Assembly (NCBI GenBank): GCA_903828025.1
Contig: CAIKKO010000343.1
Location: forward strand, 1 to 16,667
Direction: 5' to 3'
Length of the DNA stretch: 16,667 nt
DNA from: an uncultured Sphingomonadales bacterium
GTDB lineage: Bacteria > Pseudomonadota > Alphaproteobacteria > Sphingomonadales > Sphingomonadaceae
Numbering within the stretch: position 1 is the stretch's first letter; every line of letters begins with the position of its first letter. The position numbers and the translations under genes are program-made. The notes under the pieces are model-generated. The model did not search any database. It worked only from the letters and a program-made list of their open reading frames with translations, and had not been told where the DNA came from. This document shows positions 6,842 to 14,895 of the stretch, in pieces.

Positions 6842-9631
6842 ATGACGATAAAATCCGGTCGCCGGTCGCACTATATCCAGGCTCTGTGCCTGACGACGAT
6901 TCTGGGCGGCATGGCCGCACCGATGAATGCGCGCGCGCAGGACGCGATTGCGCCGCAGGCCGCCGCTGCGGATGATACCGCGACCACGCAGCCCGAAGGC
7001 GGGCTCGGCGAAATCATCGTGACGGCAACCCGCCAGTCCGAAAGCATCCAGAAAGTTCCGATCTCGCTTCAGGCGCTGAGCTCCGACACGCTCGCGCAGC
7101 GGCAGGTCAAGGGCATGTCGGATTTCGCCGCGCTGCTCCCCTCGGTGTCGTTCGAAGGCCTCGGGCCCGGTCGCAACACCGCCTTCTTCCGCGGCATCGT
7201 GCCTGCGGGCGGTGAATATGCCTCGGTCGGCTATTACCTCGACGATATTCCCATCACCGGCACCGCCGTGCCCGATATCCATGTCTACGATATGCAGCGG
7301 ATCGAGGCGCTCGCGGGCCCGCAGGGCACGCTGTATGGCGCAGGCTCGCTCGCGGGTACGATCCGCTTCATCACCAACAAGCCCAAGATCGGCAGCTTCG
7401 AATTCGGCGCCGATCTTGAAGGCAACAAGTATGGCAAGGGCGGCTACGGCACCGAGTTCCAGTCGTATATCAACATCCCGGTCAGCGACACATTCGCACT
7501 GCGCGCAATGGGCTACTATCGCCACGATGGCGGCTACGTCGACAACACGCCCAACAACGGCAAGTACAACAACGGCAAGCCCGCAATCCTGACATTGGGC
7601 GACGACAACCCGGACACACCGGGCGACGACAACCCCGCCACGTCCTATGCGCTGAGCAACGCTGCGATTGCCAAAAAGGACTACAACCCGATCTACGAAT
7701 ACGGTGGTCGGCTCGAGGCGCTGTGGGAACCGGCACCGGACTGGAGCCTCAACGCCAGCGTGACCACGCAGCGCCAGATCGCCTACGGTTACTTCGGCTT
7801 CGATCCCCGGCTTGGCGACCTTCAGGTCCATGACTATGACCAGACCCGCCGCGACGACAAGTGGTATCAGGCCGCACTCACCATCCATGGCCATATCGGC
7901 GATTTCGATCTGGTTTCGGCGACGGGGTACTTCGGCCGCCGCTCGCAGCTGGTCAACGACTATGCCTACTACACCGTAACGTATGATCACGCGGGTCAGG
8001 GCTTTGAAAGCTATCTGCAATTCTTCGACAAGGCCGGGTGCACCGGTTCTGGTTCTGCAACGAAGTGCAGCACGTTTATCAACCCGACCCAGTATTACCA
8101 CGACAATCAGAAGCGCAGCAAATTCACGCAGGAAATCCGCCTGACGACGCCCAAGTCCTGGCCGTTCGACATCACGCTGGGCGGTTTCTATCAGCGCCAG
8201 AAGAACCAGATCAACCAGTTCTACGCCATCCACAACCTCGACAAGAGCGTGGGCTACACGGAGACTGGCGGCGGCACTGTTGCGGGCGGCTTGATTGGCG
8301 TGCCCGCCAAATACGGCATCAGCTATGACGATAACGGCGTGCCGTTCTTCGATACGACTTCTGTGATCGATCCCAACGGTAATCCGCTGGGCACCATGAT
8401 CCTCGGCCAACGCAATGTGCGCGACGATGGCTTCTACATCATCGAAAACGACCAGTATTATCACGATGAGGCGATCTTTGCCGAAGGGCATTACAAGATC
8501 ACCCCCAACCTGAAGATCACCGGCGGCATTCGCTATTTCTGGACCGATTTCAGCCTGACCGGCTTCCAGGGTGTGCAGTCATCGGCGCTCAACGCGCCGT
8601 CGATCTTCCTGCCCAATATCGCCAAGGACCCAGCGGCGGTGGGTTGTCCGCTGCCGCTTACAGGTGATCGGCTGCTCTGCCGCAATACCAATGCACTCGA
8701 TCCGTTGAGTGTGGGCCGGTACAAGGAGAAGGGCGAGACCCACAAGATCGCGCTGGACTGGCAGTTCCAGCCCGACAAGATGATCTATGCCAACTACTCG
8801 ACCGGTTTCCGCCCGGGCGGCTACAACCGGCCGCTGCGCATCCGCGCCACGGCGACGACCGACGCCTTCCTCGTCGCGACTCCGCCTTACCAGTCGGAAA
8901 AACTGACCAACTACGAAGTTGGCGTAAAGACGACTTTCAACCACATCTTCCGCATCAACGCCTCGATCTATCTCGAGAAATGGTCGAACATCCAGTACAG
9001 CGAAGTCGTTTCGGGCGCACAGGGTGCCAACTACATCGGTAACGCGGGCAACGCTGAAGTGCGCGGCTTTGAATATGATGCCGATCTCAAGCTCGGCAAG
9101 GTCACCATCTCGACCTCAGGCGCCTACAACGATGCCAAGCTGAAAGGCAACTTCTGCGCCTTCAACGCGGACCCGATTGCAAAGGCCATCGTGCAGCTGA
9201 CCACTTGCACAGTGGGCAAGTCTATCGATGGCTCCAGTCCCCCGGTCCCCGAAGTCGCCGCCGCCGATGGCACGCGCCTGCCGCGCCAGCCCAAGTTCAA
9301 GGGCACCACCTCGATCCGCTACGATACCAACTTCGGCGAGTACAAAGGCTATTTCCAGGGCGCTGCACTCTACCAGACCGGCGCGACACAGGATCTCAGC
9401 GTCGATAACGATGCCTTGCTGGGCGATACCCCCGGCTTTGTCAGCTTCGATTTCTCGGGCGGCATTGCGAAGGACCACTGGTCGCTCGACATGTTCATCG
9501 AGAATGCCTTCGACCGGCGCGGCCAGCTGACGCGCAACACCTTCTGCTCCATCACGTTCTGCTCGGGCTCGACCCGTGCGTTCACCATCCGGCCGCAGTT
9601 CTTCGGGCTGCGGGTAGGATACAAGTACTGA
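6842..9631 (+). CDS. TonB-dependent outer-membrane receptor (929 aa)
   Basis: Start at the ATG at 6842, with GGGAG nine bases upstream; the frame is open further up (TTG at 6761), but that stretch is leader. A Sec signal peptide covers residues 1-32 (ends MNARA, then QDA). An Ala/Thr-rich spacer leads to the TonB-box-like EIIVTATR at about residues 57-64, then the plug domain: KVPISLQALSSDTL, FFRGI, VGYYLDDIPI, and VYDMQRIEALAGPQGTLYGA with AGTIRFITNKP. The remainder is a 22-strand-type barrel with NYSTGFRPGGYNRP and a C-terminal strand ending LRVGYKY, the expected aromatic end. Length and plug match the large receptors that are expanded in sphingomonads and often serve catabolic gene clusters. 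The substrate is unknown. An extracellular loop (about residues 240-270) is rich in Asn/Asp/Gly/Pro with a GDDNP-type repeat. A strong terminator follows at 9671. Confidence 0.92.
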   Translation: MTIKSGRRSHYIQALCLTTILGGMAAPMNARAQDAIAPQAAAADDTATTQPEGGLGEIIVTATRQSESIQKVPISLQALSSDTLAQRQVKGMSDFAALLPSVSFEGLGPGRNTAFFRGIVPAGGEYASVGYYLDDIPITGTAVPDIHVYDMQRIEALAGPQGTLYGAGSLAGTIRFITNKPKIGSFEFGADLEGNKYGKGGYGTEFQSYINIPVSDTFALRAMGYYRHDGGYVDNTPNNGKYNNGKPAILTLGDDNPDTPGDDNPATSYALSNAAIAKKDYNPIYEYGGRLEALWEPAPDWSLNASVTTQRQIAYGYFGFDPRLGDLQVHDYDQTRRDDKWYQAALTIHGHIGDFDLVSATGYFGRRSQLVNDYAYYTVTYDHAGQGFESYLQFFDKAGCTGSGSATKCSTFINPTQYYHDNQKRSKFTQEIRLTTPKSWPFDITLGGFYQRQKNQINQFYAIHNLDKSVGYTETGGGTVAGGLIGVPAKYGISYDDNGVPFFDTTSVIDPNGNPLGTMILGQRNVRDDGFYIIENDQYYHDEAIFAEGHYKITPNLKITGGIRYFWTDFSLTGFQGVQSSALNAPSIFLPNIAKDPAAVGCPLPLTGDRLLCRNTNALDPLSVGRYKEKGETHKIALDWQFQPDKMIYANYSTGFRPGGYNRPLRIRATATTDAFLVATPPYQSEKLTNYEVGVKTTFNHIFRINASIYLEKWSNIQYSEVVSGAQGANYIGNAGNAEVRGFEYDADLKLGKVTISTSGAYNDAKLKGNFCAFNADPIAKAIVQLTTCTVGKSIDGSSPPVPEVAAADGTRLPRQPKFKGTTSIRYDTNFGEYKGYFQGAALYQTGATQDLSVDNDALLGDTPGFVSFDFSGGIAKDHWSLDMFIENAFDRRGQLTRNTFCSITFCSGSTRAFTIRPQFFGLRVGYKY

Positions 9632-9670
9632 TCCTGGTGAGAGGATCTTCGTTTGTATCCCTTTAGACTT

Positions 9671-9707
9671 TGCCCCCTGCAGCCTTGGCCGCAGGGGGCA
9701 TTTTTTT
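9671..9707 (+). terminator. Intrinsic terminator of the 929-aa TonB receptor gene
   Basis: TGCCCCCTGC at 9671-9680 pairs exactly with GCAGGGGGCA at 9691-9700. The 10-base loop AGCCTTGGCC can itself fold (GCC/GGC), and seven Ts follow at 9701-9707. It lies 40 bp after the receptor stop. This is the clearest terminator in the window. Confidence 0.93.
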
Positions 9708-9745
9708 GACTGCCGCACGCGTCCGCAAGGCCTGCGCACAACAAC

Positions 9746-9770
9746 ACCCCTCCCGCGCTGCGGAAGGGGT
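9746..9770 (-). terminator. Probable intrinsic terminator for the minus-strand molybdenum hydroxylase genes
   Basis: On the minus strand, ACCCCTTCC and GGGAGGGGT form a nine-pair stem (one G-U pair) around a 7-base loop, followed by GTTGTTGTG, which is only moderately T-rich. It lies 28 bp past the stop of the molybdopterin subunit gene. Read on the plus strand the stem is followed by TCTCGATTTT, so it could also act in that direction as a backup. Confidence 0.5.
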
Positions 9771-9797
9771 TCTCGATTTTGCACGTGAGCGGCGAGG

Positions 9798-12002
9798 CTA
9801 CGCCAGCGAGAGCGGCAGGCTGCGCAGTCGTTTGCCGGTCGCCGCCCGGATCGCGTTGCCGATGGCCGGAATTACCGGCGGCAGGGTCGGCTCGCCCAGT
9901 CCGGTCGGCGGGTTGTCGGTCACGACCCAGGTGATCGCAACCTCGGCCGGTGTGCTGTCGATGCGGATCAGCGGGAATTCGCCGAAGTTTTCCGCCGTGA
10001 TCGCCCCGGCCTTTTGTTCGATCGGCTGCCACACCAGCGCCTGCGCGATGCCGTCGATCACCGCACCCTGCATCTGGTGCTCGGCATTGAGCGGATTGAT
10101 CACCTGGCTGCCGATATCGCCTGCGACCCAGACCTTGTCGATCTTGATGACGCCATCCGTGACCGTCAGGTCCACCACTTCGGCGAAAAAGCCCCGGTGG
10201 CTGAAGTAAAAGCCGAAGCCCCTGCCCTTGCCCGGCGTGCCTGAGGGCTTGCCCGTCCAGCCCGCAAACTTGCACACCGCATCAATCACGCCGCGCGCGC
10301 GTCCGGTATCGAACGGGGTATCATCCGGCTCCGGCGAAAACTTGCGCGGCTCACCCAATGTCCGGCGCATCAGTTCGGGCAGATCGAGCCCGGCGGCCTC
10401 GGCCACCTCATCAAGGAAGCCCTGAAACACGAACGACACCGCGTTCGAGGTCGGCGCGCGCAGCCAGCCCGTGGTGAGATTGGTGGGGATGAACGACATC
10501 CCGAAATGCGCATCGGGAATGACCGGTCCGGGGAATTCGGTCGCGCGCATTTCCGCCGCGCGCAGCGGCTTGCCGTCCGCGCCGAAAGTCACGAAATGGT
10601 CCTTGAACGCCACGATCGCGCCCTTGGCATCGAGCCCGGCGGTCATGCGGTGCCACCCGGCGGGGCGGTAGTAATCGTTGCGAAGATCGTCGGTGCGGTC
10701 GAACAGCAGCTTGACCGGGCGGCCGGGCACAGCCTTGGCGATCTGCCCCGTCATGATCATGAAATCGCCCATCAACCGCCGGCCGAAACCGCCGCCGATG
10801 CGGGTCATGTGGATCGTCATGGCTTCGGGCTTGATGCCCATGATCCGCGCGATATCGCCGCGCGCGGTGCCCGGATCCTGCGTCGGAGCCCAGAATTCCA
10901 GCGTGCCGTCCTCGTGCCACAGCGCGGTGCAGTTCTGCGGCTCGAGCGTGGCGTGGGCGAGGAACGGATAGTCATAGTCCGCCGTGACCACTTTGGCCGC
11001 CTTGGCCAGCGCGGCATCGGCATTGCCCGCCTTGAACAGATCGGCGGTGGGGGCCGCGCCGAGCAGCGCCTTGGCCTGCTTGGCATAGCCCTCGGTCGAG
11101 AACCCTTCGAAGGCGGCGGTGTCCCACTGCACGGCCAGCTTTTCGCGCGCCTTGTGCACGCGCCACCAGCTATCCCCCACGATGGCGACGGCATTGTGCT
11201 TGCCCGCCGGGACTTCCCCGTCGGTGATCGGCACGACGGCCAGCACGCCGCGCTCCTTGCGCACGGCGGCATCGTCAAAGCTCTTGAGCGTGCCGCTGAT
11301 CACCGGGCACTTGACCATCGCGGCATAGAGCATGCCCGCCGGATGCGCATCGATGCCGAACAGCGGCTCCCCGCGCACGATTGCGGCGGTATCGACGCCC
11401 TTCATCGGCTTGCCGACGATCCTGAAATCCTTGGGCGACTTGAGCGCGACCTTGTCCAGATCGGGCGCGGCGACTTTGGCCGCCACCGGGGCCAGCGCGG
11501 CATAGGTGATCGCGCGGCCACTGGCGGCGTGCTTGACCATGCCCGCCTCGGTCGTGAGGCTCTCGGCGGCAACGCCCCACTGCTGCGCGGCGGCGGCAAC
11601 GAGCATTGCGCGCGCGCCTGCCCCGGCTTGCCGCGCTGGCAACCAATTGAGCGGCGTGGTCATGCTGCCACCGGCAAACTGCGGGCCATAGAGCGCGCCG
11701 TTGTCATCCGCCTGCTGGATTTTCACCTGGCTCCACGCCACGTCGAGCTCCTCGGCGATCAGCATCGGCAGCATGGTTTTCACGCCTTGCCCGATCTCGG
11801 GATTCTTGGCGAGAATGGTCACCGTGTTGTCAGCGGCAATGGTGATGAACGCGCCCAGCATGGCGGGCTGCGCGGTTCCGGTCGCGGCAAAGGCGAGCTT
11901 GGCTTCGAATGTCAAGGCGGCCCCGCCGGCAAGCGAAGCGACCAGAAACGAGCGGCGGTTGACGGCAATTCCGTTGACGGGTCCGTTGACGGGCGCGTTC
12001 AT
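9798..12002 (-). CDS. Molybdopterin-binding large subunit of an isoquinoline-1-oxidoreductase-type molybdenum hydroxylase
   Basis: 734 aa, xanthine dehydrogenase/aldehyde oxidase superfamily, IorB-like branch. It begins with a Tat signal (NRRSFLVASLAGGAALTFEA, Arg16-Arg17), so the folded cofactor-loaded enzyme should be exported to the periplasm. The cofactor motif GGGFGRR is at about residue 402. Near the C-terminus, GLGEPTLPPVIPAIGNAI at about residues 700-717 holds the Glu that is the catalytic base in this superfamily, followed by the usual LRSLPLSL ending. The family hydroxylates N-heterocycles or oxidises aldehydes, passing electrons through the small subunit's clusters, often to a cytochrome c. 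The specific substrate cannot be read. Its ATG (12000-12002) overlaps the stop of the [2Fe-2S] subunit gene in an ATGA junction, so translation is probably coupled. No cytochrome subunit, molybdenum-cofactor inserter or XdhC-type chaperone gene is present in the window. Confidence 0.92.
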   Translation of the reverse strand: MNAPVNGPVNGIAVNRRSFLVASLAGGAALTFEAKLAFAATGTAQPAMLGAFITIAADNTVTILAKNPEIGQGVKTMLPMLIAEELDVAWSQVKIQQADDNGALYGPQFAGGSMTTPLNWLPARQAGAGARAMLVAAAAQQWGVAAESLTTEAGMVKHAASGRAITYAALAPVAAKVAAPDLDKVALKSPKDFRIVGKPMKGVDTAAIVRGEPLFGIDAHPAGMLYAAMVKCPVISGTLKSFDDAAVRKERGVLAVVPITDGEVPAGKHNAVAIVGDSWWRVHKAREKLAVQWDTAAFEGFSTEGYAKQAKALLGAAPTADLFKAGNADAALAKAAKVVTADYDYPFLAHATLEPQNCTALWHEDGTLEFWAPTQDPGTARGDIARIMGIKPEAMTIHMTRIGGGFGRRLMGDFMIMTGQIAKAVPGRPVKLLFDRTDDLRNDYYRPAGWHRMTAGLDAKGAIVAFKDHFVTFGADGKPLRAAEMRATEFPGPVIPDAHFGMSFIPTNLTTGWLRAPTSNAVSFVFQGFLDEVAEAAGLDLPELMRRTLGEPRKFSPEPDDTPFDTGRARGVIDAVCKFAGWTGKPSGTPGKGRGFGFYFSHRGFFAEVVDLTVTDGVIKIDKVWVAGDIGSQVINPLNAEHQMQGAVIDGIAQALVWQPIEQKAGAITAENFGEFPLIRIDSTPAEVAITWVVTDNPPTGLGEPTLPPVIPAIGNAIRAATGKRLRSLPLSLA

Positions 12003-12472
12003 GCTGCAGCTCCGGCGATAGCGTGGCTGGCCTGCGCAATGGCCTTCTGGATGCGGATATAGGTCGCGCAGCGGCAGGCGTTGCCCGCCATGCCCGCCGT
12101 CACTTCATCGGCGGTCGGCTTGGGCGTGGCCGTCAGCAGCGCGGTGGCCGACATGATCTGGCCAGCCTGACAATAGCCGCATTGCGGCACATCGAGCGCG
12201 GTCCACGCCTCGACCACTTTCGCGCCCACCGGCAGCGCCGCGACGCCCTCGATCGTCACGATATCCTTGCCTGCCGCATCGGCCAGCGGGGTCTGGCAAG
12301 AACGCACCGCCTCGCCATTCAGGATCACGGTGCAGGCCCCGCAGAGCCCCGCGCCGCAGCCGAACTTGGTGCCGGGCATGCCCAGATCCTCACGCAGCAC
12401 CCACAGCAGGGGCTTGTCCGCCTCGACATCGACAGTGCGAGGCTTGCGGTTGACAGTCAGCGAGATCGCCAT
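11999..12472 (-). CDS. (2Fe-2S)-binding small subunit of the molybdenum hydroxylase
   Basis: 157 aa from the ATG at 12470-12472, chosen because AAAGGA sits about five bases upstream; the frame is open to 12640, but that stretch holds the promoter. The ferredoxin-like N-terminal domain carries C39, C44, C47 and C59 (GCGAGLCGACTVILNG), ligating one [2Fe-2S] cluster. The helical C-terminal domain carries C98, C101, C133 and C135 (QCGYCQAGQIM and NACRC), ligating the second. This is the complete eight-Cys set of IorA/CoxS-type subunits. It carries no signal peptide and would be exported together with the Tat-tagged large subunit. It is the first gene of a two-gene operon that diverges from the TetR regulator. 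Confidence 0.94.
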   Translation of the reverse strand: MAISLTVNRKPRTVDVEADKPLLWVLREDLGMPGTKFGCGAGLCGACTVILNGEAVRSCQTPLADAAGKDIVTIEGVAALPVGAKVVEAWTALDVPQCGYCQAGQIMSATALLTATPKPTADEVTAGMAGNACRCATYIRIQKAIAQASHAIAGAAA

Positions 12473-12622
12473 CGTGGTCCTTTCTGGGAGCATGCGCATG
12501 AGCCCCGGGGTCAGAGCGAAACTGGCCCGATCCGACCCGGCTGTGCGGCAACAGCGGCCTGCCGAGCCCGGTCGATCGAACAGTTTTTTATTGATTTTCA
12601 GAAATTTAATATCTGCGGTAAG

Positions 12623-12651
12623 ATTTTGTACAAACTTCAAGAATTCGTCAA
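12623..12651 (-). promoter_or_regulatory. Candidate sigma-70-type promoter for the molybdenum hydroxylase operon
   Basis: On the minus strand, TTGACG (12651-12646) and CAAAAT (12628-12623) are 17 bp apart, matching the consensus at five and four positions. Transcription would begin near 12616, leaving a leader of about 140 bases before the ATG at 12472. Confidence 0.5.
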
Positions 12652-12652
12652 G
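12635..12652. promoter_or_regulatory. Imperfect 18-bp dyad overlapping the -35 box (candidate TetR operator)
   Basis: CTTCAAGAATTCGTCAAG is symmetric about its GAATTC centre at seven of nine base pairs. It covers the -35 hexamer of the minus-strand promoter candidate, where a bound repressor would block RNA polymerase. The size fits a TetR-type operator. The assignment to the adjacent TetR protein is inference. Confidence 0.35.
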
Positions 12653-12720
12653 CGCGTTTTGGCGAAACCGCCGCCCACCCGGAGCTGGCGAGGCTCAAGG
12701 CCGCGTGCTACGCCCGGCCC

Positions 12721-13407
12721 ATGAAGAGCGGTGCGGACAGTCTCCAAGGGGCACAGCCCGGCGAGCCGATGGCTCCGGGCCTTCGCCCGGGGACGTATGC
12801 GCGCGGCACCGAAACCGTCGATGCCATCATCAAGGCGGCGCATACCGTGTTGATCGAGGAAGGGGCCAGCGCCTTCACCATCCGCCGCATCGCCACGGTC
12901 AGCGGCATGAAAGTCGGCAACGTCAGCTATCATTTCCCGCGCAAGGAAATGCTGATCAAGATCATGCTCGACGAGTTGCTCGACAGCTATGACAAGCTGC
13001 TCGAGAGCGAGGTGCGTCAGCCGGACATCAGCCCTGAGGAACAGCTGCGCCTGATCATAGTGATCTGCCTCGACGATATCGCCGGGAAGCGCACCACGCG
13101 GCTGTTTACCGAGCTGTGGGCGCTCGCCAACACCAACGCGTTCGTGGCGGACCGGGTGCGCGTGTTCTACCAGCGCGTGCATGATTTCATCGGCGATGCG
13201 GTCGCCGCGCTCAATCCCGCGCTGTCGCCGGACGAAGTCCATACCGTCGCACTCTACATCAGCGCGTCGATGGAAGGATCGACCCCGTTTCTGGGCTTCG
13301 AGAAGCCCTGGTCAGCCAAGATGCCACTGTTCACCGCGATTGCCGCCAAGGCGCTGGTCGACCTTGCGCGCACGATCACGCCAGAACAGATTGCGCGGCA
13401 AGCTTAG
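12721..13407 (+). CDS. TetR/AcrR-family transcriptional regulator
   Basis: 228 aa. After a flexible N-terminal extension of about 28 residues comes the TetR DNA-binding domain: ETVDAIIKAAHTVLIEEGAS, then the helix-turn-helix AFTIRRIATVSGMKVGNVSY (residues 51-70), closing with HFPRKEMLIKIMLDELL. The C-terminal part is the helical ligand-binding and dimerisation domain, whose ligand cannot be predicted. The ATG at 12721 has no evident Shine-Dalgarno sequence; an in-frame ATG at 12769 would still keep the whole HTH. It diverges from the molybdenum hydroxylase operon and lies upstream of the amine dehydrogenase cluster on the same strand, separated from it by 270 bp. It is thus placed to regulate either or both. 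Methylamine (mau) clusters known to me use a LysR-type MauR, so a TetR here differs. Confidence 0.9.
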   Translation: MKSGADSLQGAQPGEPMAPGLRPGTYARGTETVDAIIKAAHTVLIEEGASAFTIRRIATVSGMKVGNVSYHFPRKEMLIKIMLDELLDSYDKLLESEVRQPDISPEEQLRLIIVICLDDIAGKRTTRLFTELWALANTNAFVADRVRVFYQRVHDFIGDAVAALNPALSPDEVHTVALYISASMEGSTPFLGFEKPWSAKMPLFTAIAAKALVDLARTITPEQIARQA

Positions 13408-13677
13408 CGGCGCGCACGGGAGTAACCGGATGCCCATCGGACGACACCCCCGCCATGCTCCAGCGGCTATTATATCCGCGCAAAAACAAAGCCTTGAGGC
13501 CGTGCCACAGTCCGCCTGTTCGCGCGCGCCGTTTTCGCCGCCAAAATCGTTACAAAGCGCTTGACTAAAACTGGACGATCGTCAAATCTTTCCCGTATGA
13601 CAGCCAGAGTTGCCGGGATTTGCGTGTCATTTGGCGCACCTCGGCAGCAGGCGAGACAAGCAAAGGGGCCAGGCAAG
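13408..13677 (+). promoter_or_regulatory. Upstream region of the amine dehydrogenase cluster, no gene seen
   Basis: This 270-bp gap has no supported gene. TTGACT at 13561-13566 is a possible -35 box, but the sequence 17 bp on (AAATCT) is a poor -10. GACGATCGTC at 13574-13583 is an exact 10-bp palindrome, and GTCAA at 13581-13585 is inverted relative to TTGAC at 13561, giving a TTGAC-N15-GTCAA arrangement. CAAAGGGG and AGG just before 13678 give the ribosome-binding region. I see no terminator for the TetR gene. Confidence 0.4.
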
Positions 13678-14895
13678 ATGAAGTTTCCGGGCAAGTTGTC
13701 GCTCTCAGCCATGGGGCTCTCCGCCATGGGCAGGCTTACGGCCACCACCGCCATCGGCCTTGCGCTGCTCGGTGCCGCCTCGGCTGCCCATGCGTCCGAT
13801 CCGCTCCCGCCCGACGAAGAGGGCGCGCCGATCACTCTGCCCGCGCCCAAGGCCAGCTGGGTGTTCGTCGAACGCGGCTTCTCGACCCCCGGCAACGCGA
13901 TTTACGATACCGACACCGGCAAGATGCTGGGTCTGGTCGAATCCTCGGTGCTGTCCGACATGGCGATCGACCCTGCGGGCAAGGCCTACTACGTGGCCGA
14001 GACGATCTGGACCAAGGGCTGGCGCGGCACCCGGCAGGACATGATCACGGTCTATGATGCCGCCACGCTCAAGCTGAAGACCGAGATTCCCTTTGTCGGG
14101 CGCATCCTGATCGGAAGCCGCAAGTACAACTTCGTGCTGAACGACAACGGTGCCACCGCCTATGTCTACAATCTCGATCCGGCCTCGTCGGTCAATGTTG
14201 TGGACCTCGCCAAGGGCAAGTTCGTCAAGAAGATCGAACTGCCCGGCTGCGCGAGCATGATGCCGATTGCCGGACTGGGCTTCTCGGCGCTGTGCTCGGA
14301 TGGTTCGCTGGCGACGGTCGCCACCGCCGGGGCCAAGCCGGTGATCACGCGCTCCGCGCCGTTCTTCTCGGCCACCAACGATCCGATCTTCGACAACTTC
14401 GGCTACGACCGGGTGAAGAAGCAGGCCGTGTTCCTGAGCTACACCGGTCTGGTCTATACCGCCGCGCTCGGTGCCACCCCTACCATTGCCGCGCCGTTTT
14501 CGATTCAGGCAGCCGCCGGCATCGCGCCGGGCGATACCAAGCCGCTCGACGTGCACTGGTATCCGGGCGGCCAGCAATCCATGGCGCTGCACATCGCCTC
14601 CGGTCACGCTTATGTGCTGATGCACGCGGGCGAATACTGGACCCACAAGGATGGCGGTACCGAGGTCTGGGAGCTTGATGTGGCGGCCAAGAAGGTCGTC
14701 AAGCGCATCGCGCTTGAGACTCCGGCCAGGCAGATCGCCGTGACGCAGGAAGCCAATCCCAAGCTGATCCTTTCAAACGAAGGCGATTCCGGCGGTAACG
14801 GTGCGCTGCTGATCCTTGATGCCAAGACCGGGGCGGAAAAGTTCAAGCTTGAGAAATCGGCGGGCGGCGTGCTGCGGACGGTCGAGCCCTCATGA
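13678..14895 (+). CDS. mauB: Amine dehydrogenase heavy (large) subunit, TTQ-enzyme beta-propeller
   Basis: 405 aa from the ATG at 13678; the frame is open to 13561, but that stretch is promoter. A Sec signal peptide ends at about residue 39 (GAASAAHA, then SDPLPPDE). The mature protein matches the amine dehydrogenase heavy chain, a seven-bladed propeller that flanks the TTQ light chain and shapes the substrate channel in a periplasmic heavy2-light2 enzyme. Family-typical stretches include FVERGFSTPGNAIYDTDTGK, IDPAGKAYYVAETIW and RILIGSRKYNF. C191 and C206 (PGCASMMP and ALCSDGSL) fit the conserved intra-chain disulfide, and LALHIASGHAYVLMH-type and GTEVWELDVAAKKVV segments follow. The stop overlaps the mauE ATG in an ATGA junction. 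It is the first gene of the B-E-D-A cluster; the aauB name would apply if the enzyme is an aromatic amine dehydrogenase. The mauF gene that precedes mauB in many mau operons is not present. Confidence 0.93.
   Translation: MKFPGKLSLSAMGLSAMGRLTATTAIGLALLGAASAAHASDPLPPDEEGAPITLPAPKASWVFVERGFSTPGNAIYDTDTGKMLGLVESSVLSDMAIDPAGKAYYVAETIWTKGWRGTRQDMITVYDAATLKLKTEIPFVGRILIGSRKYNFVLNDNGATAYVYNLDPASSVNVVDLAKGKFVKKIELPGCASMMPIAGLGFSALCSDGSLATVATAGAKPVITRSAPFFSATNDPIFDNFGYDRVKKQAVFLSYTGLVYTAALGATPTIAAPFSIQAAAGIAPGDTKPLDVHWYPGGQQSMALHIASGHAYVLMHAGEYWTHKDGGTEVWELDVAAKKVVKRIALETPARQIAVTQEANPKLILSNEGDSGGNGALLILDAKTGAEKFKLEKSAGGVLRTVEPS

Larger units (their letters stand above)
12473..12720. promoter_or_regulatory. 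Divergent intergenic region between the molybdenum hydroxylase operon and the TetR gene
   Basis: 248 bp with no gene seen. It is clearly AT-richer than its surroundings at about 12580-12650. A good minus-strand promoter is listed separately. For the TetR gene on the plus strand, TAATAT (12607-12612) and TAAGAT (12619-12624) are possible -10 boxes, but neither has a convincing -35. The arrangement, with a TetR repressor divergent from its neighbour, is the classic one for local control and autoregulation. Confidence 0.45.

Noticed and set aside
6638..8491. Long minus-strand open frame (617 codons) opposite the TonB receptor
   Set aside because: It is antisense to a receptor with clear plug and barrel motifs, has biased composition and no recognisable domain; high GC produces such shadows.
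10506..12062. Plus-strand open frame of 518 codons opposite the molybdopterin subunit
   Set aside because: Antisense to a protein with a Tat signal, GGGFGRR and a GLGE active-site motif; the composition is typical of a shadow frame.
13430..13564. Short open frame between the TetR gene and mauB
   Set aside because: No ribosome-binding site, no recognisable motif, and it overlaps the candidate promoter region.
13705..14646. Minus-strand open frame of 313 codons opposite mauB
   Set aside because: Antisense to the confidently identified heavy chain; no domain seen.
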